From CAZJYI01 sp964550025 (GTDB lineage: Bacteria; Verrucomicrobiota; Kiritimatiellia; UBA8416; CAYOBW01): 64,000 nt of DNA. The stretch lies in assembly GCA_964550025.1 (NCBI GenBank), contig CAZJYI010000051.1, positions 5,708-69,707 on the forward strand. Reading direction: 5' to 3'. The stretch's first letter is position 1. Every line of letters starts with the position of its first letter. The notes beneath the pieces are model-generated. The model did no database searches. It had not been told where the DNA came from and saw nothing but the letters and a program-made list of their open reading frames with translations. This document shows, in pieces, positions 24,658 to 33,778 of the stretch. The translations under genes and the position numbers were made by a program.

Positions 24658-24907
24658 CGAATCCCTTACCCTCCAGGTGTTTGGACAGCGCGATGGCGCC
24701 GATGAAGCTGAGGATTGCCCACGCGATGCCCACGTTGAGGTAGTAGTCTTTGCCGGTCTCCAGGGAGAGAACGGCGGCGAAGCAGACCATGACGATGCCG
24801 AGGATGTCGATGGCGATGGCCCGGTCCGGTGTCGTTGGGCCGCGGCCGATGCGGTACAGGCACATCCCGCAGCAGGCCAGCAGTGCGACACAGGCAAAAG
24901 CAAACAT
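24650..24907 (-). CDS. Mrp-type antiporter/hydrogenase subunit F (MnhF/MbhB-like)
   Basis: 85 residues, three membrane helices. RIGRGPTTPDRAIAIDILG is the typical MnhF loop and carries an acidic residue (Asp) thought to take part in ion movement. It overlaps the G subunit gene by 8 bases and starts 15 bases after the E subunit gene. Confidence 0.9.
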   Translation of the reverse strand: MFAFACVALLACCGMCLYRIGRGPTTPDRAIAIDILGIVMVCFAAVLSLETGKDYYLNVGIAWAILSFIGAIALSKHLEGKGFDE

Positions 24908-24922
24908 TACCTTACCTCCCGG

Positions 24923-25456
24923 TCATTCGAAAATGCGTTGCAGGAACCACTCAAAGCGCCCGATGATGCTCTTGGCCGCCTCGTCGGAATCCTCGGTTTC
25001 CACAAAAATCCAGTGCACGTACAGTGTGCCGTCCGCCAGGGCATTCACGGTCAGCGTTCCCGGCGTCAGTGTGATCGAGTTGGCGAGCATCGTGATGGCG
25101 GCGGGCTTCTTCAGGTTTGTTTTCACTTTCACGATGCCGGGGCGGATCGGCATGTCGGGGTGCATGACGCGATAGGCCACGTCGACATTGGCCTTCACGA
25201 TGTACCCCGCGAGGACAACGGCGTAGCACAGGAGCCAGAAGATCCGTTCGGGGTCGATCCAGACCGCGTCTTCGTCGGGGATGACCTCCCGCATCAGGAA
25301 CGTAGCGAGGAGCGCCATGAGGACCCCTACCAGGACGTCCTGCCAGCCGCCCGTCAGGATGCCCCACAGTGAGGCGCCGCCCGCTTGCGGGTCGAACGGC
25401 CACACCAGCAGGACCCACACAACCAGTAGCAGGAAAAACAGCTCCAGTTTCTTCAT
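24923..25456 (-). CDS. Mrp-type antiporter/hydrogenase subunit E (MnhE/MbhA-like)
   Basis: 177 residues. Two or more N-terminal membrane helices, then a conserved cytoplasmic domain with PIRPGIVKVKTNL, ANSITLTPGTLTV and LYVHWI, typical of MnhE. Start is 1 base after the D subunit stop. Structural subunit of the sodium/proton module. Confidence 0.9.
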   Translation of the reverse strand: MKKLELFFLLLVVWVLLVWPFDPQAGGASLWGILTGGWQDVLVGVLMALLATFLMREVIPDEDAVWIDPERIFWLLCYAVVLAGYIVKANVDVAYRVMHPDMPIRPGIVKVKTNLKKPAAITMLANSITLTPGTLTVNALADGTLYVHWIFVETEDSDEAAKSIIGRFEWFLQRIFE

Positions 25457-25457
25457 C

Positions 25458-26918
25458 TCAGCCTCGGAATACGCCTTTCATCAAGGCCTGTACGGCCGGC
25501 TCGATAACAAACGGTTTGCCCCATCCGCCCACTACGGCCAGCGCGGTCACGATGCACAGGGCGGCAAGCAGGATCATCGCCGTCCGCATCAGCACGGGCA
25601 CTTCCTGTATGTTGCCCATGGCGCTCTTCGCGGATTCGAAAAAGGCGTAGCGCTGGACTTTCAGGAACGAGGCCAGCGTGAGCAGACTCACCAGCACGGC
25701 CGCGAGTGCCATCCAGTGCTGCCTGGCTTCCACACAGGCCATGACGATGATCAGTTTGCTCCAGAAACCGTTGAAGGGCGGAATGCCGGCAATCGACATG
25801 GATGCTACGAGCGACGTGTTGGCCGTGACCGGCATGGCCTCGTTCAGCCCGCCGAGCCGCTTCAGGTCGCGCGTTTCGGTGGCATACTCGACGGCGCCCG
25901 CGTTGAGGAAGAGCAGGGATTTGAACATGGAGTGGTTGACCATGTGGAACAGGCCGCCGGCGATGCCGAGCGGCGTGCCGAGGCCCAGTCCGAGCGCGAC
26001 GTAGCCGATCTGGCTGATGCTGTGGTAGGCAAAGAGCCGTTTCATGTCCCACTGGCCGATGGCCAGCATCACGCCTGCGACCATCGATACGCAGCCGAGG
26101 ATACGAAGAACCAGCAGGACCTGCGGCGACGCGCCGAACACATTGAAAATCAGCCGGCAGAGCACGTAGATGCCCAAGGCCTTGATCACGACGCCGGAAA
26201 GCATGGCCGACACCGGGGCGGGTGCTGAGGGATGGGCATCGGGCAGCCAGGCGTGGAAGGGAACGAGGGCCGCTTTGAGCCCGAAGCCACAGATGAACAG
26301 GGCCATCGCGAAGACTACCGTCTTCCCGTCCCCTAGCTTCAGCAGCTCGGCCACACGCTCCATGTTGAGGTTGCCGGTCATGCCGTAGACCAAGGCGATG
26401 CCGATGAGAATCAGGGCGGAGGCGACGCCGCCGAGAACGGCGTACTTGAACGAGGCCTCGAGTTCCTCGTGCTCGCATCCGAAGGCCACCAGCGCGTATG
26501 ACGCAATCGCGGCGATCTCCATGAAGACGAAGAGGTTGAACAGGTCACCGGTGATCACGACGCCGTTCATGCCGCCCACCATGAAGAGGAACAGCGCGTA
26601 GTAGCGCGCCTTGGCCGTGTAGCGTTCCATGTAGGACACCGAGAACAGGGTGGCGCTGAGCCCGATCACGTTGATGGCCAGCAGCATCAGCGCTGTCAGG
26701 CCGTCCAGGCGCAGGTCGATGCCCATGTCCGTTCCCCACCCGCCGACGTGGTACAATGCGCTGCGTCCCACGGTGGCCGCGGCCATGGCCATAAGGAGGG
26801 CCATCGTCGCGTTTCCGACCGCGTCCGGTATCCATTTCCAGCGTCGTGCGAGCACGGGAATCAGGAATGCCGCGCCGAGCGGGATGGCGACGAACAGCGG
26901 TATTGCTTGGTTGATCAT
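25458..26918 (-). CDS. Mrp-type antiporter/hydrogenase subunit D (MnhD/MbhH-like)
   Basis: 486 residues, about 14 membrane helices, of the NuoL/M/N-MrpA/D antiporter family. LFVFMEIAAIASYALVAFG holds the conserved Glu on helix 5; ALVPFHAWLPDAHPSAPAPV and LFAYHSISQIGYVALGLGLG carry the key Lys/His-rich helices. It is an ion channel half of the complex. It is the second antiporter-like subunit here besides 28368-30224. Confidence 0.92.
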   Translation of the reverse strand: MINQAIPLFVAIPLGAAFLIPVLARRWKWIPDAVGNATMALLMAMAAATVGRSALYHVGGWGTDMGIDLRLDGLTALMLLAINVIGLSATLFSVSYMERYTAKARYYALFLFMVGGMNGVVITGDLFNLFVFMEIAAIASYALVAFGCEHEELEASFKYAVLGGVASALILIGIALVYGMTGNLNMERVAELLKLGDGKTVVFAMALFICGFGLKAALVPFHAWLPDAHPSAPAPVSAMLSGVVIKALGIYVLCRLIFNVFGASPQVLLVLRILGCVSMVAGVMLAIGQWDMKRLFAYHSISQIGYVALGLGLGTPLGIAGGLFHMVNHSMFKSLLFLNAGAVEYATETRDLKRLGGLNEAMPVTANTSLVASMSIAGIPPFNGFWSKLIIVMACVEARQHWMALAAVLVSLLTLASFLKVQRYAFFESAKSAMGNIQEVPVLMRTAMILLAALCIVTALAVVGGWGKPFVIEPAVQALMKGVFRG

Positions 26919-26937
26919 GGCCTGTTACCGATCCGGA

Positions 26938-27300
26938 TTACCCCTTCAATTTCCGCATTTCAGTGATATCAAACGTTCCGTAGCGCTCGTAGAGCCGAAT
27001 GCAAATCGCGACCATCAGGGCCAGCACGCCGAGACTGATGACGATCGACGTCAGGACCATGGCCTGGGGCAGGGGATCCACGGCCTGCGCTGCGAACTCT
27101 GACGCCTTGACGCCCTCTTCCAGGATCGGAGCGAGTGCCATGTCGCCGCCCTTCGGGGCACGGTACCCGATCAGCACCAGCAGCAGGTTGATGCCGTATT
27201 CCATAACGGCCAGGCTGACCACGATCTTGACGACGTTCTTCTTCACGACGACGCCGTAGAGGCCGATCATGATGAGGACGAAGCACAGTGCGTAGATCAT
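26938..27300 (-). CDS. Mrp-type antiporter/hydrogenase subunit C (MnhC/MbhG-like, NuoK-like)
   Basis: 120 residues, three membrane helices. VSLAVMEYGINLLLVLIGYR carries the Glu on helix 2 conserved in NuoK/MrpC, and DPLPQAMVLTSIVISLGVLA is the family signature. Ends 20 bases before the D gene. Confidence 0.92.
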   Translation of the reverse strand: MIYALCFVLIMIGLYGVVVKKNVVKIVVSLAVMEYGINLLLVLIGYRAPKGGDMALAPILEEGVKASEFAAQAVDPLPQAMVLTSIVISLGVLALMVAICIRLYERYGTFDITEMRKLKG

Positions 27301-27301
27301 G

Positions 27302-27787
27302 TCACTCCTCCTCCCCCCGTTTGTGCATCTTGCGCCTGCCCCTTTTGACGCTGACGTGCAGGGCCGACAGAACGCTGAATGCCAGGAACAGCGACATGCT
27401 GACCTTGAAGCCGAGACTGATGTTGCTGAGCGGCATGGTTCCGCCGCTGATAAGCCTGAACTGAGCTACCTCGGGTGTCTGGATACAGTTCTTGAAGAAG
27501 ACACCGGCCATGAGCCCCGACACGGCGACGGCCAGAAACATCAGCGCCCCCAGGCTGTCGAGCGACGAGGCGGTAGTGCGGTCGACCGCCGTGAACGCGA
27601 TCTTCTGCCCGAGCGCGAGCGTCAGCAGGACGAGGGCGCAGGCGATCACCACGCCGCCGGCGAAGCCGCCGCCGGGCGTCAGGTGCCCGTATAGCACGAT
27701 GTAGCCGCCAAACAGCAGAATGAACGGCTTCAACCAGCGTGCCGCCGTGCGCACGATCAGACTCATTCCCGGCTCTTGTGCACTCAT
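27302..27787 (-). CDS. Mrp-type antiporter/hydrogenase subunit B (MnhB/MbhF-like)
   Basis: 161 residues, four membrane helices, with the MnhB signature LYGHLTPGGGFAGGVVIA. The stop is 1 base before the C subunit start; the start overlaps the D/E-type gene by 4 bases. A basic Lys/Arg tail ends the protein. Confidence 0.92.
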   Translation of the reverse strand: MSAQEPGMSLIVRTAARWLKPFILLFGGYIVLYGHLTPGGGFAGGVVIACALVLLTLALGQKIAFTAVDRTTASSLDSLGALMFLAVAVSGLMAGVFFKNCIQTPEVAQFRLISGGTMPLSNISLGFKVSMSLFLAFSVLSALHVSVKRGRRKMHKRGEEE

Positions 27788-28353
27788 TCGGCTTCGTCCT
27801 CCGTTTCGTCGTCGCCGGCCTGGCGGCGCGCCTTGGACCGCAGGACGGCGAGGGCGCCCAGGACGGCGCAGAACAGGACGGTTGCTTCCCCCAGAGTGTC
27901 GTAGGCCCTGAAGTCGAGCAGCACGGCGGTGACGGCGTTGGCCGCACCGGTTCCGGGCATGCAGCGCGACAGGTAGCCGACTGACGGAGCATCTTGCGGG
28001 AGGCGGTCCATTACCGCTGTTCCGAAGGCGGGGAACCCGGCGAAGATGACCACCCCGAGGATGGCCATGATCAGGATCATTGCCGTGGTGACCGTCAGCC
28101 CGAAGAACTCGCGGTCGCCGGACACGGTGGTCAAGTCGCGGCTGATGGTGGCCCGGATCAGGATGACGAGCACGAGGACGTCGACGACGAGCTGGGTGAT
28201 GGCGAGGTCCGGGGCGGCCAGGAACAGGAAGGCGATGGCCAGCAGGAATCCGACGGCCCCAAGGCAGATGATCGATGAAAGCAGGTTGCGCGTCTCGATG
28301 GCGATCACCGCACTGACGATCATCAAGAGCAACAGGAGAAACAGGATGTTCAT
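27784..28353 (-). CDS. Fused MbhD/MbhE-like subunit (MrpA C-terminal region)
   Basis: 189 residues. The N-terminal half (AVGFLLAIAFLFLAAPDLAI, TQLVVDVLVLVILIR) is MbhD/DUF4040-like, and the C-terminal half (NAVTAVLLDFRAYDTLGEAT) is MbhE-like. In Pyrococcus Mbh these are two proteins and in Mrp they are the end of MrpA; here they are joined alone. Five to six membrane helices. Part of the ion pathway. Confidence 0.87.
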   Translation of the reverse strand: MNILFLLLLLMIVSAVIAIETRNLLSSIICLGAVGFLLAIAFLFLAAPDLAITQLVVDVLVLVILIRATISRDLTTVSGDREFFGLTVTTAMILIMAILGVVIFAGFPAFGTAVMDRLPQDAPSVGYLSRCMPGTGAANAVTAVLLDFRAYDTLGEATVLFCAVLGALAVLRSKARRQAGDDETEDEAE

Positions 28354-28367
28354 TTGCTCTTACTCCC

Positions 28368-30224
28368 TCACATCAACAGCCAGACCAGCAGAAGGAACCC
28401 GGCAAGGAACCACGTCAGGTACGAGGTCAAGCGCCCGGTATGCGCGGTTCGCAGGAGCTCCACAAAGTAGAACAGAACACGTGTACCCACGTCGTAAAGG
28501 TCGAAGGCCTTCTTCTGCGCGCTTTCGTAGAAATCCCGGAAGGGCGCCATCGTCTCGACCGAACGATAGAAATCCACGCCGGACACCTCGATGTCCCTGC
28601 CCGCCACGGCCTCGCCGGGAATGTCCACTTCATGCAGCAGCTCGCCGCCGACGTACGTCTCGCAAACCCGCGGCTTGCGGGCGGTGGTGAAGTAGTAGGC
28701 GATGGTCCCCAGTCCAACCGCGACGAGCAGCAGCAAGGTGGCGCCTCCGCCCGACCAGGCTCCGGAGAACTTCAACTCCAGGTCCGCGACAGCCGGACCG
28801 ATTAGTTGCATCACGGGGATCTGGCGCCAGAACACGCCGAAAAGCACGCACAGCGCGCCCAGCAGCACGGTGGGAATCCACATTGGCTTGTCGACCTCGG
28901 TGACGTCCCGATTGGCCGTGCCGGTTTCCGGCTTGCGCAGGAATACGGCGTGCAGCACCTTGACAAAACTGGCCAGGGTCAGCGCTGAGCCGAACATGGC
29001 GGCTACCAGCCACAGGGGCCACGGGCCGCAGCCCTTGCCGCCCTCGATAATGCCCTGGTAGACCATCCACTTGGAGGCGAACCCGTTGAGCGGGGGTACG
29101 CCGGCAATGGCGAAGACGGCAACCGTGCAGGCCCCGAACGTGACCGGCATGGCCTTGGCCAGGCCTCCCAGCTTGTCGAGGTCCGTGGTGCCCGTTTTCG
29201 ATTCGACCGCGCCCGCACACATGAAAAGCGACGACTTGTAGATCGCGTTGTTCAGCATGTGGAACAGGCCTCCGGCGATGCCGATGGCGGTGCCGCTGCC
29301 GATGCCCAGGATCATGTATCCCACCTGGCTGACGGCATGGTACGAGAGCAGGCGCTTCAGGTCGTGTTGCACGAGGGCCATCATGACGGCGCAGATGATC
29401 GTGGCGGACCCTATGAGCATGAGCAGCGTACGCGTGCCCTCCGTGGATTCGAACATGCCGTTCGCGGCGCGTGCCAGGAGGTAGATGCCGAGCAGCTTGT
29501 CGAGCGATGCCGGCAGGAACGCCGACACGGAAACGGGGGCCTTCTCCCCGGTGTCGGGCACCCAGCTATGCACCGGCATGGCGCCCGCCTTGGCAAAGGC
29601 GGCGACCGCGAAGCAGAGGAACGCCACCCCGCTCAGCTTGCGCGTCATAGCGATGCTGATCTCGTCTATCAGCAGCGTGCCCTGCAGTATCCACACGATG
29701 GCGATTCCCAGCATCAGCATGCAGTCTGAGCCGCCAATGATGATGAACGTCTTCTTGGCGGCCGCCGAGGCGTCGGGCCCGCCCATGCCGACCATCATGT
29801 AGAGTGTGCCGCCCAGCATGCCCCAGAAGATGAGCAGCAGGATCAGGTGATTCGCCAACACGGCGCCGCACGAGAGACCCACCGTCCACAGCAGGCAGGC
29901 GTAGTAGTCGCGCAGGCGGTCCTTCCCGGCCATGTAGCCGAGGGAGTACACCGCGGACAGGACACCGAACGCGGCAACGGCGACCAGGACGAACGCGCTG
30001 AGATGATCGAGCTGCAGGTTCAGCATGCCGCATTCGGACACATACGGCATGGCCCTGGCTCCGGCCGACTTGAACGGCAAGAAGACCCCCAGGGCCAGGA
30101 ACAGGGTCAGAACCGTGCCTCCCAGCGCCACCAGCCCGCATTCCTTGCCGAACTTGCGCGGAAGCAGCATGCACAGAATGCCTGCGAGAACGGGCAGGGC
30201 GATCGTTAACGGCAAGGGATGCAT
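28368..30224 (-). CDS. Proton-conducting antiporter-like membrane subunit (NuoL/HyfB/MrpD-like)
   Basis: 618 residues, about 14 helices plus a C-terminal extension. Conserved Lys and His motifs are seen in AGAMPVHSWVPDTGEKAPVS and LLSYHAVSQVGYMILGIGSG. After the antiporter core, ETYVGGELLHEVDIPG and two final hydrophobic stretches resemble the Mbh lateral-helix/anchor part (MbhI-like). The start overlaps the large-subunit stop by 1 base, linking the catalytic and ion-pumping modules. Confidence 0.88.
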   Translation of the reverse strand: MHPLPLTIALPVLAGILCMLLPRKFGKECGLVALGGTVLTLFLALGVFLPFKSAGARAMPYVSECGMLNLQLDHLSAFVLVAVAAFGVLSAVYSLGYMAGKDRLRDYYACLLWTVGLSCGAVLANHLILLLIFWGMLGGTLYMMVGMGGPDASAAAKKTFIIIGGSDCMLMLGIAIVWILQGTLLIDEISIAMTRKLSGVAFLCFAVAAFAKAGAMPVHSWVPDTGEKAPVSVSAFLPASLDKLLGIYLLARAANGMFESTEGTRTLLMLIGSATIICAVMMALVQHDLKRLLSYHAVSQVGYMILGIGSGTAIGIAGGLFHMLNNAIYKSSLFMCAGAVESKTGTTDLDKLGGLAKAMPVTFGACTVAVFAIAGVPPLNGFASKWMVYQGIIEGGKGCGPWPLWLVAAMFGSALTLASFVKVLHAVFLRKPETGTANRDVTEVDKPMWIPTVLLGALCVLFGVFWRQIPVMQLIGPAVADLELKFSGAWSGGGATLLLLVAVGLGTIAYYFTTARKPRVCETYVGGELLHEVDIPGEAVAGRDIEVSGVDFYRSVETMAPFRDFYESAQKKAFDLYDVGTRVLFYFVELLRTAHTGRLTSYLTWFLAGFLLLVWLLM

Positions 30225-31450
30225 CAGTTCATCGCTCCCAGGTCGAGTTTGGGTCCCTCGGCTCCCACGAGCCGCTTGAGTTCTTCGGTTCGTTGCTGCG
30301 AAAGGCGAATCAGTTCGCGCGAGGTGAAGGCACGCTTGCCCGTGCTCGCGTCGATGGCGGCCATGCGCTCGGTACAGCAGTAGCAGGGGTCGACGGCGGC
30401 CAGAATGATGGTGGCGTCCGCTACGGTCGCGCCGATCACGGCTTCGCGGTCCGTGATCACGTTCATGTAGCTCGGCGCGCGCACCTTGTGCCGGGCCGGC
30501 CGGTTGGTTCCGTCGCTGCGGATATAATGGAATACCTCGCCGCGGGGCGCCTCGTAGTGGCCGATGCCCTCGCCGGGCTCGATCGTCTTCGGGTTGGAGT
30601 CAACCGGTCCCGGGTTGAGTTCCAGGTAGTCGAGGCACTGCTCGGCGATCTTGATCGACTCGAACATCTCGAGGATCCGCACAACGGCCTTGTCGAATAC
30701 GTCCCCGTTCTCGGTCGTAATGACGTTCCAGTCCACGAGGTCGTAGGCGGCGTGGGGGTGGTCGCGGCGCACGTCGATGGCCACGCCCGAAGCGCGTGCC
30801 GTCGGTCCCAGGGCGCCGTAGTCCCTGATCTGCTCGGCGCTCAGGACGCCGACGCCCTTCAGCCGTGCGTGCAGGATTGGGTCTTCGGACACGGCATCGC
30901 GAAACAGCTCGATGGGCCCCACGATGTCTTTCAGAAGCTTGCGGATAGTCGGGATATCCTCGCTCTTGACGTCGCGGCGCACGCCGCCCGGCTTCATCAT
31001 GGCGTAGTGGTTGCGGTTGCCCGTGACCAGTTCCATGATGTTGAGCACGTCCTCGCGGTAGCGCCAGACCCACATCCAGACCGTGTTGAATCCCAGGAAA
31101 TGCCCGGCCAGCCCCAGCCACAGCAGGTGCGAGTGCAAGCGTTCGAGCTCGCCGATCAGGGAGCGGATATAGCACGCGCGTTCCGGGATCTCCACGTTGC
31201 CGGCGTCCTCGATGGCCTGGACGCACGCGATGGGGTGTGACGACGAGCAGATGCCGCAGATGCGTTCCACGAGAAAGACGGTCTGCTCAAAGGTGCGTGC
31301 CTCCGAGAGCTTCTCGATGCCGCGGTGGTTGTAGCCCAGTTCGATGTCCAGGCCCACGACAGTTTCGCCCTCGACGAAGAGCTTGAAGAACTCCGGCTCC
31401 TCCTGCAGCGCGTGGTACGGCCCGATCGGTATGACGGTTCGCTTTGCCAT
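30224..31450 (-). CDS. Group 4 [NiFe] hydrogenase large (catalytic) subunit
   Basis: 408 residues, NuoD/HycE/EchE/MbhL family. Both nickel-binding motifs are complete: ERICGICSSSH (about 85) and DPCYCCTER (about 365), so it is a true hydrogenase and not a complex I-like relative. About 35 residues follow the second motif and are expected to be removed by the HycI-like protease encoded in the operon. It sits at the cytoplasmic face and forms or consumes H2. Confidence 0.93.
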   Translation of the reverse strand: MAKRTVIPIGPYHALQEEPEFFKLFVEGETVVGLDIELGYNHRGIEKLSEARTFEQTVFLVERICGICSSSHPIACVQAIEDAGNVEIPERACYIRSLIGELERLHSHLLWLGLAGHFLGFNTVWMWVWRYREDVLNIMELVTGNRNHYAMMKPGGVRRDVKSEDIPTIRKLLKDIVGPIELFRDAVSEDPILHARLKGVGVLSAEQIRDYGALGPTARASGVAIDVRRDHPHAAYDLVDWNVITTENGDVFDKAVVRILEMFESIKIAEQCLDYLELNPGPVDSNPKTIEPGEGIGHYEAPRGEVFHYIRSDGTNRPARHKVRAPSYMNVITDREAVIGATVADATIILAAVDPCYCCTERMAAIDASTGKRAFTSRELIRLSQQRTEELKRLVGAEGPKLDLGAMN

Positions 31451-31480
31451 GATGTTTCGCCCGCGCGGCTCGTCCCGCGC

Positions 31481-31933
31481 CTACTCCCTTACGTAGTCCC
31501 GCCGCAGCGGGTACTGACCCTCCGGCCAATCGTCTGTCAGCAACAGGTGCCGCATGTCGGGATGGTTGTGGAACGTGATGCCCAGCAACTCCCACATTTC
31601 CCGCTCAATCCACTCGGTTGCCACGCAGATCGGGGCCACCGACTCAATCTCGGGCTTGTCTCTGTCGAGCTTCACCCGCACGGTCACCACGATGCCGATC
31701 GCGTCGAAGGCCCAGTGGTACAGAATCTCGATAGCGCGCGGTGTGTCGACGCCCGAGGCAATCTGGAAGCGCGCGCCCATTTCCCTGAAGACGAGGCGGG
31801 TGGCATCAGAGATGGCTTCCGGGCGCACCTCCACGTAGATTCGCTTGTGCGACTTCTCCTGGACCTCGACGATCCCGTCGCCCAGCTCGTCCTTGATTCG
31901 TGAAAGCACTTCTTCGCGCGTCATTACAGCCAC
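31481..31933 (-). CDS. NuoC/MbhK-like hydrogenase subunit
   Basis: 150 residues. VAPICVATEWIEREMWELLG and FHNHPDMRHLLLTDDWPEGQ YPLRRDY form the NuoC 30-kDa signature. It docks the catalytic and small subunits. The gene abuts the small-subunit stop without a gap, and the large subunit gene starts 30 bases later. Confidence 0.92.
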   Translation of the reverse strand: MAVMTREEVLSRIKDELGDGIVEVQEKSHKRIYVEVRPEAISDATRLVFREMGARFQIASGVDTPRAIEILYHWAFDAIGIVVTVRVKLDRDKPEIESVAPICVATEWIEREMWELLGITFHNHPDMRHLLLTDDWPEGQYPLRRDYVRE

Positions 31934-32356
31934 TCAGCTCCCTTGCAGTTTCGCAATCAGTTTCACCACGGCGGAAATCATCGCCTCGGGTTTCGGTGGG
32001 CAGCCCGGGACGAACGCGTCAATGGGGATGACATCACTGACGGGGCCGTCCACGTTGTACGACTTCCTGAACATCGAACCGGCGCAAGCGCAGCCGCCGA
32101 TCGCAATCACTACGGCGGGCTTCGGTACCTGCTCGTAGAGGTGCTTGAGGCGGATGGCGGATTTCTTGTTGAAGACTCCCGACAACAGCAGCGCGTCGGC
32201 ATGCCGGATGCTGCCCACGAGGACGATGCCGAAGCGTTCGAGGTCGTACCTCGGGGTCAGCGCGTCCAGAATCTCGATATCGCAGTTGTTGCAGGCACTG
32301 CCGGCGACGTGAAACACGTTCAGTGAGTTCGTCAGGGCGTTGATTGCAAAACTCAT
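31934..32356 (-). CDS. Group 4 [NiFe] hydrogenase small subunit (NuoB/EchC/MbhJ-like)
   Basis: 140 residues. Proximal [4Fe-4S] cluster ligands are seen in GSACNNCDIE, GGCACAG and VPGCPPKPE. It relays electrons to the NiFe site. Lacks the long N-terminal export signal of uptake hydrogenases, as expected for group 4. Confidence 0.93.
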   Translation of the reverse strand: MSFAINALTNSLNVFHVAGSACNNCDIEILDALTPRYDLERFGIVLVGSIRHADALLLSGVFNKKSAIRLKHLYEQVPKPAVVIAIGGCACAGSMFRKSYNVDGPVSDVIPIDAFVPGCPPKPEAMISAVVKLIAKLQGS

Positions 32357-32359
32357 CGG

Positions 32360-33274
32360 TCAGTACCCCATCATTGCCAGTGTGACCGCCGCGAGGGCGA
32401 CCAACGTCACGGGTCCCCAGAAAAACTTCACGGCCTGGTCGGTGCGCACACGCGGCGCCGTGTTGCGAATCAGCACCACGATCACGACCAGTCCCACGTA
32501 CTTCGGAATCAACAGCAGGAGCGAGCGCCCGCCACCGCAGAAGACCGTTGCCAGGAGCATCGGCATCGTGCACAGCATCATGGCGCGGGTCAGCTTGAAC
32601 ACGGCCAGCGGCGGTCCCGAATACTCCATGTAAGCGCCGCCTGTCAGTTCGGTCTCCGCTTCCGGCGCGTCGAACGGGACAAGCGTCAGCTTGGCCTGCA
32701 TGCAGAGGATGGCCACCAGCAGTGCCAACACGCCGGACACCGACGCCACGGGCAGCGCCGCGGCCATGTCCTTCATGAGGATGCTATCCGTTGCGCCGTA
32801 GACCTTTATGACGGGAACGAGGATCGCCAGCACGAGCGGCAGTTCGTACGAAAGCAGGAGCTTCATCTCGCGGCTTCCGCCCAGGGAGGCCAGCGGGTTG
32901 CGCGAGGAGAACGATCCCAGGATCACCGCGATGGCCGGCAGCGTCAGAAGGTAGACGACCACGATGATGTCGCCCGGGAAGCCGTCCTTCGGGAAGAACA
33001 GGGCTTCCCAGACGATGAGAGAACCCAGCGACACTCCGGCGAGCCCCAGCAGCGGAGCCGCCAGGAAAAGCGTATGCGATCCTCCGGCGGGGACGCAGGT
33101 CTCCTTGATCATCAGCTTGGCGATGTCATAGAACGGCTGTTTGAACCTCGGGCCCTGCCGCATCTGGACCCTCGCCGTGACGAAACGGTCGATCCAGCTT
33201 GTGACCAGTCCCACAACGCCCGTGAAAACCAGTCCCAGTCCCACCGCTTTGAGCACTGTCAGTACCAGCTTCAT
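32360..33274 (-). CDS. NuoH/HycD/EchB/MbhM-like membrane subunit
   Basis: 304 residues from the ATG at 33272-33274; the longer frame to 33355 overlaps the preceding gene and is rejected. Eight or so membrane helices. ARVQMRQGPRFKQPFYDIAK LM and VPFDAPEAETELTGGAYMEY are the NuoH signatures including the acidic loop residues thought to couple electron transfer to ion pumping. Confidence 0.92.
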   Translation of the reverse strand: MKLVLTVLKAVGLGLVFTGVVGLVTSWIDRFVTARVQMRQGPRFKQPFYDIAKLMIKETCVPAGGSHTLFLAAPLLGLAGVSLGSLIVWEALFFPKDGFPGDIIVVVYLLTLPAIAVILGSFSSRNPLASLGGSREMKLLLSYELPLVLAILVPVIKVYGATDSILMKDMAAALPVASVSGVLALLVAILCMQAKLTLVPFDAPEAETELTGGAYMEYSGPPLAVFKLTRAMMLCTMPMLLATVFCGGGRSLLLLIPKYVGLVVIVVLIRNTAPRVRTDQAVKFFWGPVTLVALAAVTLAMMGY

Positions 33275-33296
33275 GTCTCGTTCGTTCGGCCCTGTC

Positions 33297-33776
33297 TCAG
33301 ACGGTTTCCTTTTGCCACTTCGTTGCGCGCACGGCGAGGTTCTTGCTGACGACATGCATGTCGTCTTCTTCCTTCACCTCGCGGTATTCGATGGCGCCCT
33401 TCTCGCACGAGCCGACGCAAGGCGGAGCGCCGGAGCCCGAGTCCATGCAATAGTCGCAATGCGTGACGAAAAACGGCAGTGCCTCGGGGTAGATCGTCCC
33501 GAAGGGGCACGCGTGCGCGCAGCACTTGCAGCTCACGCAGCGCATGTTATAGCGTTTCAGCACGCCGTCGTCCTGTCGTTCCAGCGCCTCGAAGCGGCAG
33601 GCTGCCACGCAACCGGGGTCCTCGCAGCGCCGACAGACGGTCAGGAACGTTGCCATCTCCCGCAGCTTCAGGATGCCGTGATCGGACGCATGCGGCCGAT
33701 AGAAGTAGGTGCAGTCTACGCTGCAATTCTCGCAGTCGTCGCACTTGTTCAGATCGATGACCAACCGTTTCGCCAT
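33297..33776 (-). CDS. Polyferredoxin-like 4Fe-4S subunit (CooF/HydN/DmsB type)
   Basis: 159 residues from the ATG at 33774-33776. Four Cys clusters (CDDCENCSVDC, CRRCEDPGCVAAC, CVSCKCCAHACP, CDYCMDSG...CVGSC) indicate up to four [4Fe-4S] clusters. Likely wire between the flavoprotein/iron-sulfur head and the hydrogenase small subunit. Starts 2 bases after the HydG-like gene. Confidence 0.9.
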   Translation of the reverse strand: MAKRLVIDLNKCDDCENCSVDCTYFYRPHASDHGILKLREMATFLTVCRRCEDPGCVAACRFEALERQDDGVLKRYNMRCVSCKCCAHACPFGTIYPEALPFFVTHCDYCMDSGSGAPPCVGSCEKGAIEYREVKEEDDMHVVSKNLAVRATKWQKETV

Positions 33777-33778
33777 AC

